A stretch of DNA of 12,865 nucleotides from WOZL01 sp041678645 (GTDB lineage: Bacteria > Patescibacteriota > Dojkabacteria > SC72). Below are positions 7,081 through 12,865 of this stretch, one piece after another. The notes under the pieces are model-generated. The model did no database searches. It saw only the letters and a program-made list of their open reading frames with translations, and was not told the DNA's origin. Both the position numbers and the translations under genes were made by a program. The stretch covers positions 1 through 12,865 of the forward strand of contig JBAYNT010000013.1 of NCBI GenBank assembly GCA_041678645.1. The letters run 5' to 3'. The first letter of the stretch is position 1, and every line of letters starts with the position of its first letter.

Positions 7081-7910
7081 TATTTCAATTGAGCAGTTAT
7101 TTTAATTGGACTTTTACTGACATTTTGGTCTAAGAGTAATTGGATTGTCGGTATTTGGTATATACTTTGATCAAACTGTATGTAGTATACACCGTGAGGG
7201 AAGACTTGGTTAGTCAAGAAATACCCATTAGGTCCTGTCCTATTAGCAAAAATTACTTTCCCTCCCTCGTCTTTTAAAAATACTGGAATATTTGTGAGCC
7301 CCCTGTTATTTACATCTCCAACCCATATATTGATATTACCAGGGAGTCTGTCGACACTTTGTATTGAAAATTGGTATTGCGAGATATTTTGTGCCCCAAT
7401 TCTTATAACAGGGCTCTTTGAAGATGCTGCTGCAGGAGCTTCCACTTGAGTTTTCTGATCTTCCTTTTTTGGGATTGCTTCAGTTTCAAAGATGTCATCT
7501 CCAGGATTCTCTGTAAAAATTTCTTGATTCTCTTTCAAATCTCCTCCTATAATTTTGGGTTTATCTTTACTCCCATTATTAATCACGGGTTTTTTCCTAT
7601 TCTCTTGCATTTGGTCATTGAGCCATACTCTTTGTGTAGGTTTATTAATAGCTGTGAAATAATTTTTAACAAACTCATCGGCGTTCTGATCGTTGATGGG
7701 AACTAATGCAAAGAAAGCTCCTACAGCAGAAAGCGCAATGAAGGCAGGCCAAGCTATAAGGCCGGGGAGGCCCACTTGACGGTTTAGTAGCAGGAAAACA
7801 GATCCACTTATTATTCCTGCCACAAGATATGCAAACTCTTTTAGTGTAAACTTAGTAAAGAGTTTAAATTCTACATCTAAGACATTTTGTGGTATTGGAT
7901 GTTGTCTCAT
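7080..7910 (-). CDS. prgI: PrgI-family (VirB3-like) membrane protein with C-terminal beta-sandwich-like domain
   Basis: The N-terminal 95 residues match the PrgI family of type IV secretion membrane components: MRQHPIPQNVLDVEFKLF, then two membrane segments at about 24-43 and 48-70, followed by NDQNADEFVKNYF (73-85). PrgI is thought to correspond to VirB3 and to anchor VirB4 at the membrane. A polar, low-complexity linker (about 100-168) leads to a domain at 180-276 resembling carboxypeptidase-regulatory/Ig-like folds: INIWVGDVNNRGLTNIPVFLKDEGGKVIF (193-221), then RTGPNGYFLTNQVFPHGVYYIQF (224-246), the common 'v.d..g.pi.n..v.l.d..G....~.T..~G~f.~...~~G.Y.i.~' pattern. First gene of the four-gene minus-strand operon, driven from the divergent region at 7911-7979. 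The start is the only ATG giving the canonical N-terminus. Confidence 0.85.
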   Translation of the reverse strand: MRQHPIPQNVLDVEFKLFTKFTLKEFAYLVAGIISGSVFLLLNRQVGLPGLIAWPAFIALSAVGAFFALVPINDQNADEFVKNYFTAINKPTQRVWLNDQMQENRKKPVINNGSKDKPKIIGGDLKENQEIFTENPGDDIFETEAIPKKEDQKTQVEAPAAASSKSPVIRIGAQNISQYQFSIQSVDRLPGNINIWVGDVNNRGLTNIPVFLKDEGGKVIFANRTGPNGYFLTNQVFPHGVYYIQFDQSIYQIPTIQLLLDQNVSKSPIKITAQLK

Positions 7911-7979
7911 ATTATATTTAGTTTACCATAGCGAGAAAAGTGTTTGAATAACCGATAATATTTGTTTTATTATATATTG
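7911..7979. promoter_or_regulatory. Divergent promoter region between prgI (minus) and the nucleotidyltransferase gene (plus)
   Basis: Plus strand: TTGAAT (7944-7949), an 18-nt spacer, TATTAT (7968-7973), then 6 nt to ATG 7980. Minus strand: TTCAAA (7943-7948), a 17-nt spacer, TAAACT (7920-7925, preceded by TGG, an extended -10), then 9 nt to the prgI ATG. The two -35 elements lie on the same seven bases in opposite orientation, so RNA polymerase could bind only one way at a time. Hexamers match consensus at 4-5 of 6 positions; both transcripts would be leaderless or nearly so. Confidence 0.5.
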
Positions 7980-8789
7980 ATGAACGAAAACACAGATAGA
8001 CTTGAATCTCATATCCATCAGTTGTACGAGTTTAGGTCTAATATACCATCTAATCTGTCTATAGAAAAGGTAAAAGAGGTATGGGCTGTTGAGAAAAAGC
8101 AGTCAGATATACCTTTAGTTATAGAGTCTAGAGAGAATATTATAGGGAGGAAATTGAAAATAGCAAAAGAATCTTTGGGATGGTTGATATTGAAACCGTT
8201 TGTAAAGTTTGTAGCAATCTCTGGCTCTGTCGGCTCTGAATTCGCAGAGGAAGAGGATGACATTGACCTATTTATAGTGGTGAAAAATGATACGGTTTGG
8301 ATATATAGGCTATGTGTATATATTAGGAATATCCTCAAGAAGGGGATTAGGTCAAAAGGTAGCTCAATGAGAAACAAGGAGGTAAAGGATAAGTTGTGTA
8401 TAAATTTCCTTGCAGAGCAAAGAGGGTTACTTTTTGATGAAGATATTTTCAATCTTAACGAGCTTCTCTATATGGTACCGATTTATAACAGAGATTTTCT
8501 GAGTGTGATATTCCTTAATAATTCATGGCTTAAAGATAAATATATGGTTTCTGATAAGTTCTTAGACAAAGGTAAATTAAAAGTAGGTGATGTGAAGGAG
8601 TTAACCAAAAGGAATTATTTTATCTATCCAATAAACTTCATATCTTTTTTAGGCCAGCTATTCTTCATGATAATCATGAAGCATGACCCAGACTTGAAGA
8701 GGTTATGGAGCGGATTTAAAAATGGTACCGTAGAGTTTTACCCTAAGAATTTTAAGGAAGAGAAAATTAAAGGGCTTAGACCTTGTTGA
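7980..8789 (+). CDS. Nucleotidyltransferase-fold protein (minimal polymerase-beta type)
   Basis: Residues 74-101 carry the nucleotidyltransferase signature: FVAISGSVGSEFAEEEDDIDLFIVV, with Gly82-Ser83 and the metal-binding pair Asp94/Asp96. After a helix, KLCINFLAEQ (138-147) corresponds to the strand that often carries the third carboxylate, but an Asn (142) stands there, so activity is uncertain. The C-terminal half is helical with an aromatic, hydrophobic stretch (YFIYPINFISFLGQLFFMII, 213-232) that may pack on or insert into the membrane. The substrate (protein, tRNA or antibiotic-like small molecule) cannot be inferred. ATG 7980 (269 residues) is chosen over an in-frame TTG at 7962, which falls inside the promoter box. 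No Shine-Dalgarno. Transcribed alone, divergent from prgI and convergent with recF, whose end it overlaps by 14 nt. Confidence 0.75.
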   Translation: MNENTDRLESHIHQLYEFRSNIPSNLSIEKVKEVWAVEKKQSDIPLVIESRENIIGRKLKIAKESLGWLILKPFVKFVAISGSVGSEFAEEEDDIDLFIVVKNDTVWIYRLCVYIRNILKKGIRSKGSSMRNKEVKDKLCINFLAEQRGLLFDEDIFNLNELLYMVPIYNRDFLSVIFLNNSWLKDKYMVSDKFLDKGKLKVGDVKELTKRNYFIYPINFISFLGQLFFMIIMKHDPDLKRLWSGFKNGTVEFYPKNFKEEKIKGLRPC

Positions 8790-9864
8790 GGTCTATAAAT
8801 TGCGTATCTTTCTGTAAGTATTTTGGAAGAATTTTAGGATCGACAGTCGTTATAAAGGTTTGCTGTTTACCAATAATTTGTTTGTCAAAAATCTCCGTAG
8901 TGTTGTCTTGGTCTAGTTCTGAGGCAATATCATCTAAAAGTAGAGTTGGGTAATAGCCAATCTCTTGAGCTATCATCTCATGTGTTCGAAATATCAGGTT
9001 ACCTATAGCGAGGCGTTTTTGTCCTCTAGAACCGTATTTTTTTATATCCTGATCTGTAAATATCCTCCAGTCATCTCTGTGAGGCCCAATATTACTGTAT
9101 CCGGTAGCGATATCTCTTTTTTTATTTTCCTCTAATACCGTATTTATTATATCTTTTATTTTTTCTTGATCTCCTTTGAATCCGGGAATTCCATTTAGTC
9201 TATCTTGGCAAAAACAGTACTGTATCTCGAAATCTTTTTCTTTTAATCTGTGTATTATCAAGATCCTCTCTTTATAGATTTCGGACGCAAGCTCGGCAAG
9301 CTGTCTGGTCCAGAAATTTAATTGTGGGTCATTTCTAGCAATTATTCCTTTCTCGTAGAACTGTTTTGAAAGCTTCTTAAGATATGAGTTCCTCTGATGT
9401 ATGAGCCTGCTATATCTCTTTAAAACTGAAGAGTACTCATAGTTGAATGAAGATATGGTTTCATCTAGGAAATCCCTTCTACGGGTAGGTGAGAGCATCA
9501 GAAGGTCTATTTTTTCTGGATTGAATATAGTTGCGCTATTTGGAGAGAAGAATTTTTTAGAGGTTGTCTTATGATTATCTATCATATATATTTTACGATT
9601 ATTGTCCTTGTAGTGAGCATATGTTTTTTCATCAACTTCTATTTCAATCCTACTGTGTTTAGTGATACTTCCATTTTGATTGTTATGGACGTATTCGTCA
9701 GCTCCAGACCATGGAGATTTCCCATTAAAAGCTATGTAAATAGCTTCGAGTATGGAGCTTTTACCCTGTGCATTATCACCGTGTAGCAATACTATACTAG
9801 AATCAAAATGTAATTCTAAATCTTTAAATTTCCTGAAATTTTTTAGCTTGAGTCTTTTAATCAT
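8776..9864 (-). CDS. recF: DNA replication/repair protein RecF
   Basis: SMC-like ATPase that binds gapped DNA and helps RecO/RecR load RecA. The 362 residues match the family length. The N-terminus MIKRLKLKNFRKFKDLEL leads to Walker A GDNAQGKSS (29-37). LSPTRRRDFLDETI (124-137) and NIGPHRDDW (258-266) are RecF-specific. The ABC signature is SRGQKRLA (279-286) and Walker B TLLLDDIASELD (307-318). All catalytic parts look intact. The ATG overlaps the lepA stop by one base (TAATG), so it is probably coupled to lepA and uses its promoter; there is no separate ribosome-binding site. In many bacteria recF sits by dnaA-dnaN; here it does not. Its 3' end overlaps the convergent nucleotidyltransferase gene by 14 nt. 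Confidence 0.95.
   Translation of the reverse strand: MIKRLKLKNFRKFKDLELHFDSSIVLLHGDNAQGKSSILEAIYIAFNGKSPWSGADEYVHNNQNGSITKHSRIEIEVDEKTYAHYKDNNRKIYMIDNHKTTSKKFFSPNSATIFNPEKIDLLMLSPTRRRDFLDETISSFNYEYSSVLKRYSRLIHQRNSYLKKLSKQFYEKGIIARNDPQLNFWTRQLAELASEIYKERILIIHRLKEKDFEIQYCFCQDRLNGIPGFKGDQEKIKDIINTVLEENKKRDIATGYSNIGPHRDDWRIFTDQDIKKYGSRGQKRLAIGNLIFRTHEMIAQEIGYYPTLLLDDIASELDQDNTTEIFDKQIIGKQQTFITTVDPKILPKYLQKDTQFIDLNKV
8777..8795. terminator. Hairpin at the convergent ends of recF and the nucleotidyltransferase gene
   Basis: TAGACCT (8777-8783), a 5-base loop and AGGTCTA (8789-8795) form a perfect 7-bp stem holding the TGA of the plus gene and most of the recF TAA. The flanks are AT-rich but neither side has a strong U-tract. 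The position suggests a shared two-way terminator or 3'-end stabiliser; function is inferred. Confidence 0.45.
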
Positions 9865-11690
9865 TATGTTTTTAATATTGCAAGAAATGCCCCTTGAGTA
9901 ATTGTTATCTGTCCGATTTGTTTTAATCTCTTTTTACCAGCCTTCTGTTTTTCTAAAAGCTTCTTTCTTCTACTGTAATCTCCTCCGTAGAGTTTTGCAG
10001 TTACATCTTTTCTTAATGCTTTAACATCTTCTCTAGCAATTATCTTAGACCCTATAGAGGCTTGTAAAGGTACTGCGAACTGTTGTCTTGGTATCTCCTC
10101 TTTCATAACCTGTAGGAGTCTGATGGCTTTTCCTCTTGCTCTATCTCTAGTCTCAAGGAAACTTAGAGCGGGTATTTCTTCACGATTAACTAAGATTTCC
10201 ACCTTAACTAGGTCAACAGGGAAGTAGTCTATAAGTTCATACTCCATTGAGGCGTATCCGCTTGAGATATTTTTTAATAAATCAAAGAAGTTCGAGACCA
10301 AAGAGGCAAGTGGCATATCATATTCAATCGTGATGTATTGTTCTTTAAGCTTTATACTTTCTTCATTACTTTGAGACAGATCCAAGTATGTTGTCGTCAC
10401 ATATTCTCCTCTGTTACGCTCGCATAGGTTCATTAAATCTCCCATATACTTATTAGGGGTTAATACTTGTACTCTTACCCATGGTTCTGAGATCTCCTTT
10501 ATTTGACTAGGATCTGGTAACTCGCTGGGAGTTTGGATTGAGATGTTTTCATTTTCAATTGTTTTAATCCTATACTCTACAGTTGGTGCAGTGATAATAA
10601 GGTTAACGTTATATTCTCTTTCCAATCTTTCTTGTATGATATGCATATGTAGTAAACCGAGGAAACCACACCTAAACCCTGATCCTAGAAGGGTGGACCT
10701 TTGGTCTGTGAAAGTTAGGGCAGCATCATTTAGTGCAAGCTTGTTTAAGGCCTTCTGTAAGGGCTCGTACTCATCTGTATCAGTAGGGAAGAATGTAGCG
10801 AATACATTGGCCTTAGGAGTTTTATAGCCAGGCAAACCTTCCGTGTTGGGGTCGTCAGATATAGTGTCTCCAACAGCAAAATATTTTATATCCTTCAACC
10901 CTGTAGCAATATAGCCGACCTCCCCACATTCTAAGGAATCTATTTCTTGCATACCAGGATTAAATATACCTATCTCTGTGGGAGTAAAACTTTCTTGTTT
11001 CTTAATGAGGTGAAGTTCTGTAGCTTTACCGTGCTTGTGCGATATCCTTCCATTGAATATCCTAACGGCAACTACTACACCTCTGTGTTCGTCGTAGAAA
11101 GAGTCAAAGATTAAGCCTTGTAAGGGCTTCTCGCTATCCCCACCTGGGCGAGGGCATTTATCTACTATCTCGTCTAGTAATCTTTCTACATTCGTGCCAG
11201 TCTTACCAGAGACTTTGATAATATCTTCCTTTTTAAATCCAAGGAGGCCGACTATTTCATTTTCTCTTGCTTCGATGTCGACATTTGGCAAATCTATCTT
11301 ATTTATCACGGGGATTAATTTTAAACCAAGATCTAATGCTTTTTTTGCATTGGAAAGGGTTTGTGCTTGTATCCCCTGTGAGGCATCTACTAGGAGCAGA
11401 GCAGATTCACATGCGGCCAGAGATCGGGAAACCTCGTAAGAGAAATCTACATGGCCTGGCGTATCTATAAGGTTTAATTCATAATCTTTCCATTTCATTT
11501 TGCATGCCTGCAGTTTTATAGTAATACCTCTCTCTTGTTCAAGATCTAACCTGTCTAAGAATCTCTCATCCTGTTTTTCGTGCCTTGTATCTGTGTTAGT
11601 AGACTCTAACATTCTATCTGCCAGAGTCGACTTCCCATGATCTATATGGGCGATTATTGAGAAATTTCTTATTTTTTCAAGATTAATCAT
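9864..11690 (-). CDS. lepA: Elongation factor 4 (LepA), translational GTPase
   Basis: Ribosome-bound GTPase able to back-translocate or rescue stalled ribosomes. At 608 residues it is the normal size (E. coli 599). G1 is AHIDHGKST (14-22), G2 RGIT (54-57), G3 DTPGH (76-80), G4 NKID (130-133) and G5 SGKTG (161-165). SGFRCGFLGLLHMHIIQERLEREY is the conserved domain III/V segment. The LepA-specific C-terminal domain is complete: KLYGGDYSRRKKLLEKQKAGKKRLKQIG followed by QGAFLAILK at the end. That domain distinguishes it from EF-G and TypA. The ATG at 11690 gives the canonical MINLEKIRNFSIIAHIDHGKST start. TATAAT stands 7 nt upstream, so the mRNA may be leaderless. Its TAA overlaps the recF ATG. 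Confidence 0.97.
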   Translation of the reverse strand: MINLEKIRNFSIIAHIDHGKSTLADRMLESTNTDTRHEKQDERFLDRLDLEQERGITIKLQACKMKWKDYELNLIDTPGHVDFSYEVSRSLAACESALLLVDASQGIQAQTLSNAKKALDLGLKLIPVINKIDLPNVDIEARENEIVGLLGFKKEDIIKVSGKTGTNVERLLDEIVDKCPRPGGDSEKPLQGLIFDSFYDEHRGVVVAVRIFNGRISHKHGKATELHLIKKQESFTPTEIGIFNPGMQEIDSLECGEVGYIATGLKDIKYFAVGDTISDDPNTEGLPGYKTPKANVFATFFPTDTDEYEPLQKALNKLALNDAALTFTDQRSTLLGSGFRCGFLGLLHMHIIQERLEREYNVNLIITAPTVEYRIKTIENENISIQTPSELPDPSQIKEISEPWVRVQVLTPNKYMGDLMNLCERNRGEYVTTTYLDLSQSNEESIKLKEQYITIEYDMPLASLVSNFFDLLKNISSGYASMEYELIDYFPVDLVKVEILVNREEIPALSFLETRDRARGKAIRLLQVMKEEIPRQQFAVPLQASIGSKIIAREDVKALRKDVTAKLYGGDYSRRKKLLEKQKAGKKRLKQIGQITITQGAFLAILKT

Positions 11691-11697
11691 ACCTTGG

Positions 11698-11722
11698 ATT
11701 ATACAAAGTGTGGAGAATTATA
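11698..11722 (-). promoter_or_regulatory. lepA promoter with a -10 adjacent to the start codon
   Basis: In the 40-base gap before lepA the minus strand carries a perfect TATAAT (11698-11703), 7 nt before the ATG, and a second TATAAT (11717-11722) 13 bases further upstream. No good -35 is seen for the first. The near copy gives a leaderless transcript; the far copy would give a leader of about 19 nt. No usable Shine-Dalgarno: AAGG lies 1 nt from the ATG, too close. Confidence 0.5.
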
Positions 11723-11730
11723 GAAAGGAG

Positions 11731-12297
11731 TTACTCTACAGTAATTTTTATTTCAAAATCTTCGCTAAACTGTATACCTACAACGCTCTCTACCGTAAGA
11801 TATACATCGTACTTACTTTGGGCTCTCAAAAGGACTGTTACACTCTCGGATTCTCCACTAGGTCTCTGTAATTTATATGCTTGATCATTTATTACCAAAC
11901 CGATATCTGAGCGGGTAGGGCTGAGTGTTGTTCCTAAGAAGGCGACTTCTCTATCTTCATCTGTTCGGTTCTCTAATCTGAGAATTGGTTTTGAGTAAAA
12001 ATCTGATTCTCTTTTAGTAAGTTTCGCTTCATATATATATTCCCCATCATCATTTTTATAGACTTTCTCTCCACTGAGTATTTCATGGGTTCCACCTATT
12101 AGATTTACAATTATTTCGGAGCTAGTAGTTACGCCGAGGACATCTGTAAACTGCTTTAGGTTTTTTGTTATTGGTTCAAGGTTGATAACTGCAATTGAGG
12201 GTATTATGAAGAGTAGAGCAAGAAGACCCAGAGCGATAGGCTCCATAAACTTACCCATTATCTCCTTAAATTTTGTATTTGTTCTTTTCTTTATCAT
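11731..12297 (-). CDS. Single-pass membrane protein with extracytoplasmic domain, unknown function
   Basis: The 188 residues start with a basic stretch (IKKRTNTKFKEIMGKF, 2-17), then one membrane segment at about 18-40 (MEPIALGLLALLFIIPSIAV...), giving an inside-N, outside-C orientation; it may be an uncleaved signal anchor. The rest (about 45-188) is polar, rich in alternating beta-type sequence (VNLIGGTHEILSG, GEYIYEAKL, VTVLLRAQSKYDVYLTVE) and has no Cys or catalytic motif, which suggests a small beta-sandwich outside the cell. I do not recognise the family. The ATG lies 1 nt after the stop of the upstream membrane-protein gene (TAAGATG), so the two are cotranslated and probably act together. 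It is followed by lepA after 40 nt with a separate promoter. A link with the type IV cluster is possible but unsupported. Confidence 0.75.
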   Translation of the reverse strand: MIKKRTNTKFKEIMGKFMEPIALGLLALLFIIPSIAVINLEPITKNLKQFTDVLGVTTSSEIIVNLIGGTHEILSGEKVYKNDDGEYIYEAKLTKRESDFYSKPILRLENRTDEDREVAFLGTTLSPTRSDIGLVINDQAYKLQRPSGESESVTVLLRAQSKYDVYLTVESVVGIQFSEDFEIKITVE

Positions 12298-12298
12298 C

Positions 12299-12853
12299 TT
12301 AAAAATATGAGTGTTCTCTATTATTAGGATATACCCTGTCAGTTTCTATTTCAAATGTTTTTACCAATCCCCATATGGAAAGAAGGGAGAGGACTCCTGC
12401 AACTACTCCTACCCATGCATAGCTTTCTCCATTTAAGGAGTTGGATACTGTTATTATCGATGCTATTAGAACAAATGTTGACCAGATAAAGATTTTAAGA
12501 AATGTAGCAGTGTTGCTAGTAACCCATTTAAGGACATTGAACTTTACCATCTTAGCAATTGTACGCGGATTGTTTTTAGCACTTTGTAAAATAGTTGTTC
12601 TTACTATCATATAGAGTGTGGGTACACCCAAAACGACTAACATAGCTAAATCTGAGAGAGAGTTTACAAAGATAGTGCTAGCTTCATCCGAGAGGAAAAT
12701 TTGGGTAGAGAATACCCCAGTAATTTCATTACCTACCTCAAACTGAAGATTGTAGGCAACAATTAGGGCCATAACTCCAACAAACTTCCCAGCGACCATG
12801 AGGACGGCTGGTAATATTGAGAGTTTAAGAGCCTTTTTTAGAAGTATCGACAT
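12299..12853 (-). CDS. Four-span membrane protein, unknown function (start near or beyond the window edge)
   Basis: The frame is open to the right edge (an in-frame TTG is the last codon in view). ATG 12853 is preferred because it gives a typical membrane-protein start, MSILLKKALKLS, just before the first hydrophobic segment; a start further upstream cannot be excluded. From that Met there are 184 residues and four likely membrane segments at about 11-35, 67-86, 117-137 and 145-165, with a basic cytoplasmic loop (88-116: NNPRTIAKMVKFNVLKW) between spans 2 and 3 and a polar tail (RVYPNNREHSYF). Both termini are predicted inside. No family motif is recognised. Coupled to the downstream single-pass protein by a 1-nt gap. 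Confidence 0.7.
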   Translation of the reverse strand: MSILLKKALKLSILPAVLMVAGKFVGVMALIVAYNLQFEVGNEITGVFSTQIFLSDEASTIFVNSLSDLAMLVVLGVPTLYMIVRTTILQSAKNNPRTIAKMVKFNVLKWVTSNTATFLKIFIWSTFVLIASIITVSNSLNGESYAWVGVVAGVLSLLSIWGLVKTFEIETDRVYPNNREHSYF

Positions 12854-12865
12854 TATCTTGGGCAA

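Noticed and set aside
4026..7910. Calling the VirB4 cluster an integrated conjugative element
   Set aside because: No relaxase, coupling protein, integrase or attachment repeats are in the window, and flanking genes are housekeeping-like with similar base composition.
7962..7979. TTG start giving MFYYIL on the nucleotidyltransferase
   Set aside because: Same promoter box as at 2616; the similar peptides (CYYI/FYYI) come from the shared DNA element, not from homologous proteins.
8018..8452. 144-codon open frame antisense to the nucleotidyltransferase gene
   Set aside because: It lies wholly opposite a gene with a recognisable catalytic motif, has no protein motif itself and reads as low-complexity Ser/Phe/Ile shadow coding.
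11194..11470. Plus-strand open frames opposite lepA
   Set aside because: Shadows of a highly conserved GTPase domain; no motif or start signal.
1..12865. TGA read as glycine (code 25)
   Set aside because: TGA ends virB4 (4026-4028) and the nucleotidyltransferase gene (8787-8789), and no in-frame TGA interrupts any conserved gene.
1..12865. tRNA, rRNA, CRISPR array, insertion sequence or integrase
   Set aside because: Gaps between genes are at most 69 bases and none holds a cloverleaf, repeat-spacer pattern or terminal inverted repeats; no transposase or integrase motif is seen.

Overview
The window is AT-rich (by eye mid-30s % G+C, not computed) and almost wall-to-wall coding: thirteen genes, intergenic gaps of at most 69 bases, and several genes that abut or overlap. 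No stretch above 300 bases lacks a gene. The mix suggests a Candidate Phyla Radiation (Patescibacteria) bacterium, perhaps Dojkabacteria/WS6 or a relative: a PrgI / TraC-N / VirB4 cluster, a lone SufS-type desulfurase, dCTP deaminase beside a ThyX-like protein, and a stripped-down Lon ATPase. The phylum is an inference from gene content. TGA ends at least two genes, so the TGA=Gly code of Gracilibacteria/Absconditabacteria is excluded.

Layout. Plus strand, 3-3824: the C-terminal part of a ThyX-like protein running off the left edge, dcd, sufS (overlapping dcd by 14 nt) and a Lon-type AAA+ ATPase lacking both the Lon N-domain and the peptidase domain. Minus strand, 7910 down to 3821: a type IV secretion-like operon of prgI (two membrane segments plus a beta-sandwich-like tail), a stand-alone TraC/VirB4 N-terminal domain protein, a VirB4 ATPase with a long charged tail, and a 76-residue unknown protein. 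Plus strand, 7980-8789: a nucleotidyltransferase-fold protein, divergent from prgI across a 69-base two-way promoter region. Minus strand, 12853 (or beyond the edge) down to 8776: two membrane proteins, lepA (EF4) and recF.

How the genes work together. Dcd makes dUTP and a ThyX-type enzyme would methylate dUMP, so the left end looks like part of thymidylate synthesis. PrgI, the TraC-N protein and VirB4 fit the membrane anchor and ATPase of one secretion, DNA-transfer or pilus machine; no relaxase, coupling protein or VirB6 lies inside the window. LepA acts on stalled ribosomes and RecF in gap repair; their genes are joined by a TAATG stop/start overlap.

The regulatory pattern is notable. The lon-like gene, the nucleotidyltransferase gene and lepA each carry a -10-like hexamer only 6-7 nt before the ATG, which predicts leaderless mRNAs; two of them share nearly the same box. 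virB4, inside an operon, instead has a perfect AGGAGG that fixes its start. Both convergent gene ends contain an inverted repeat at the stop codons.
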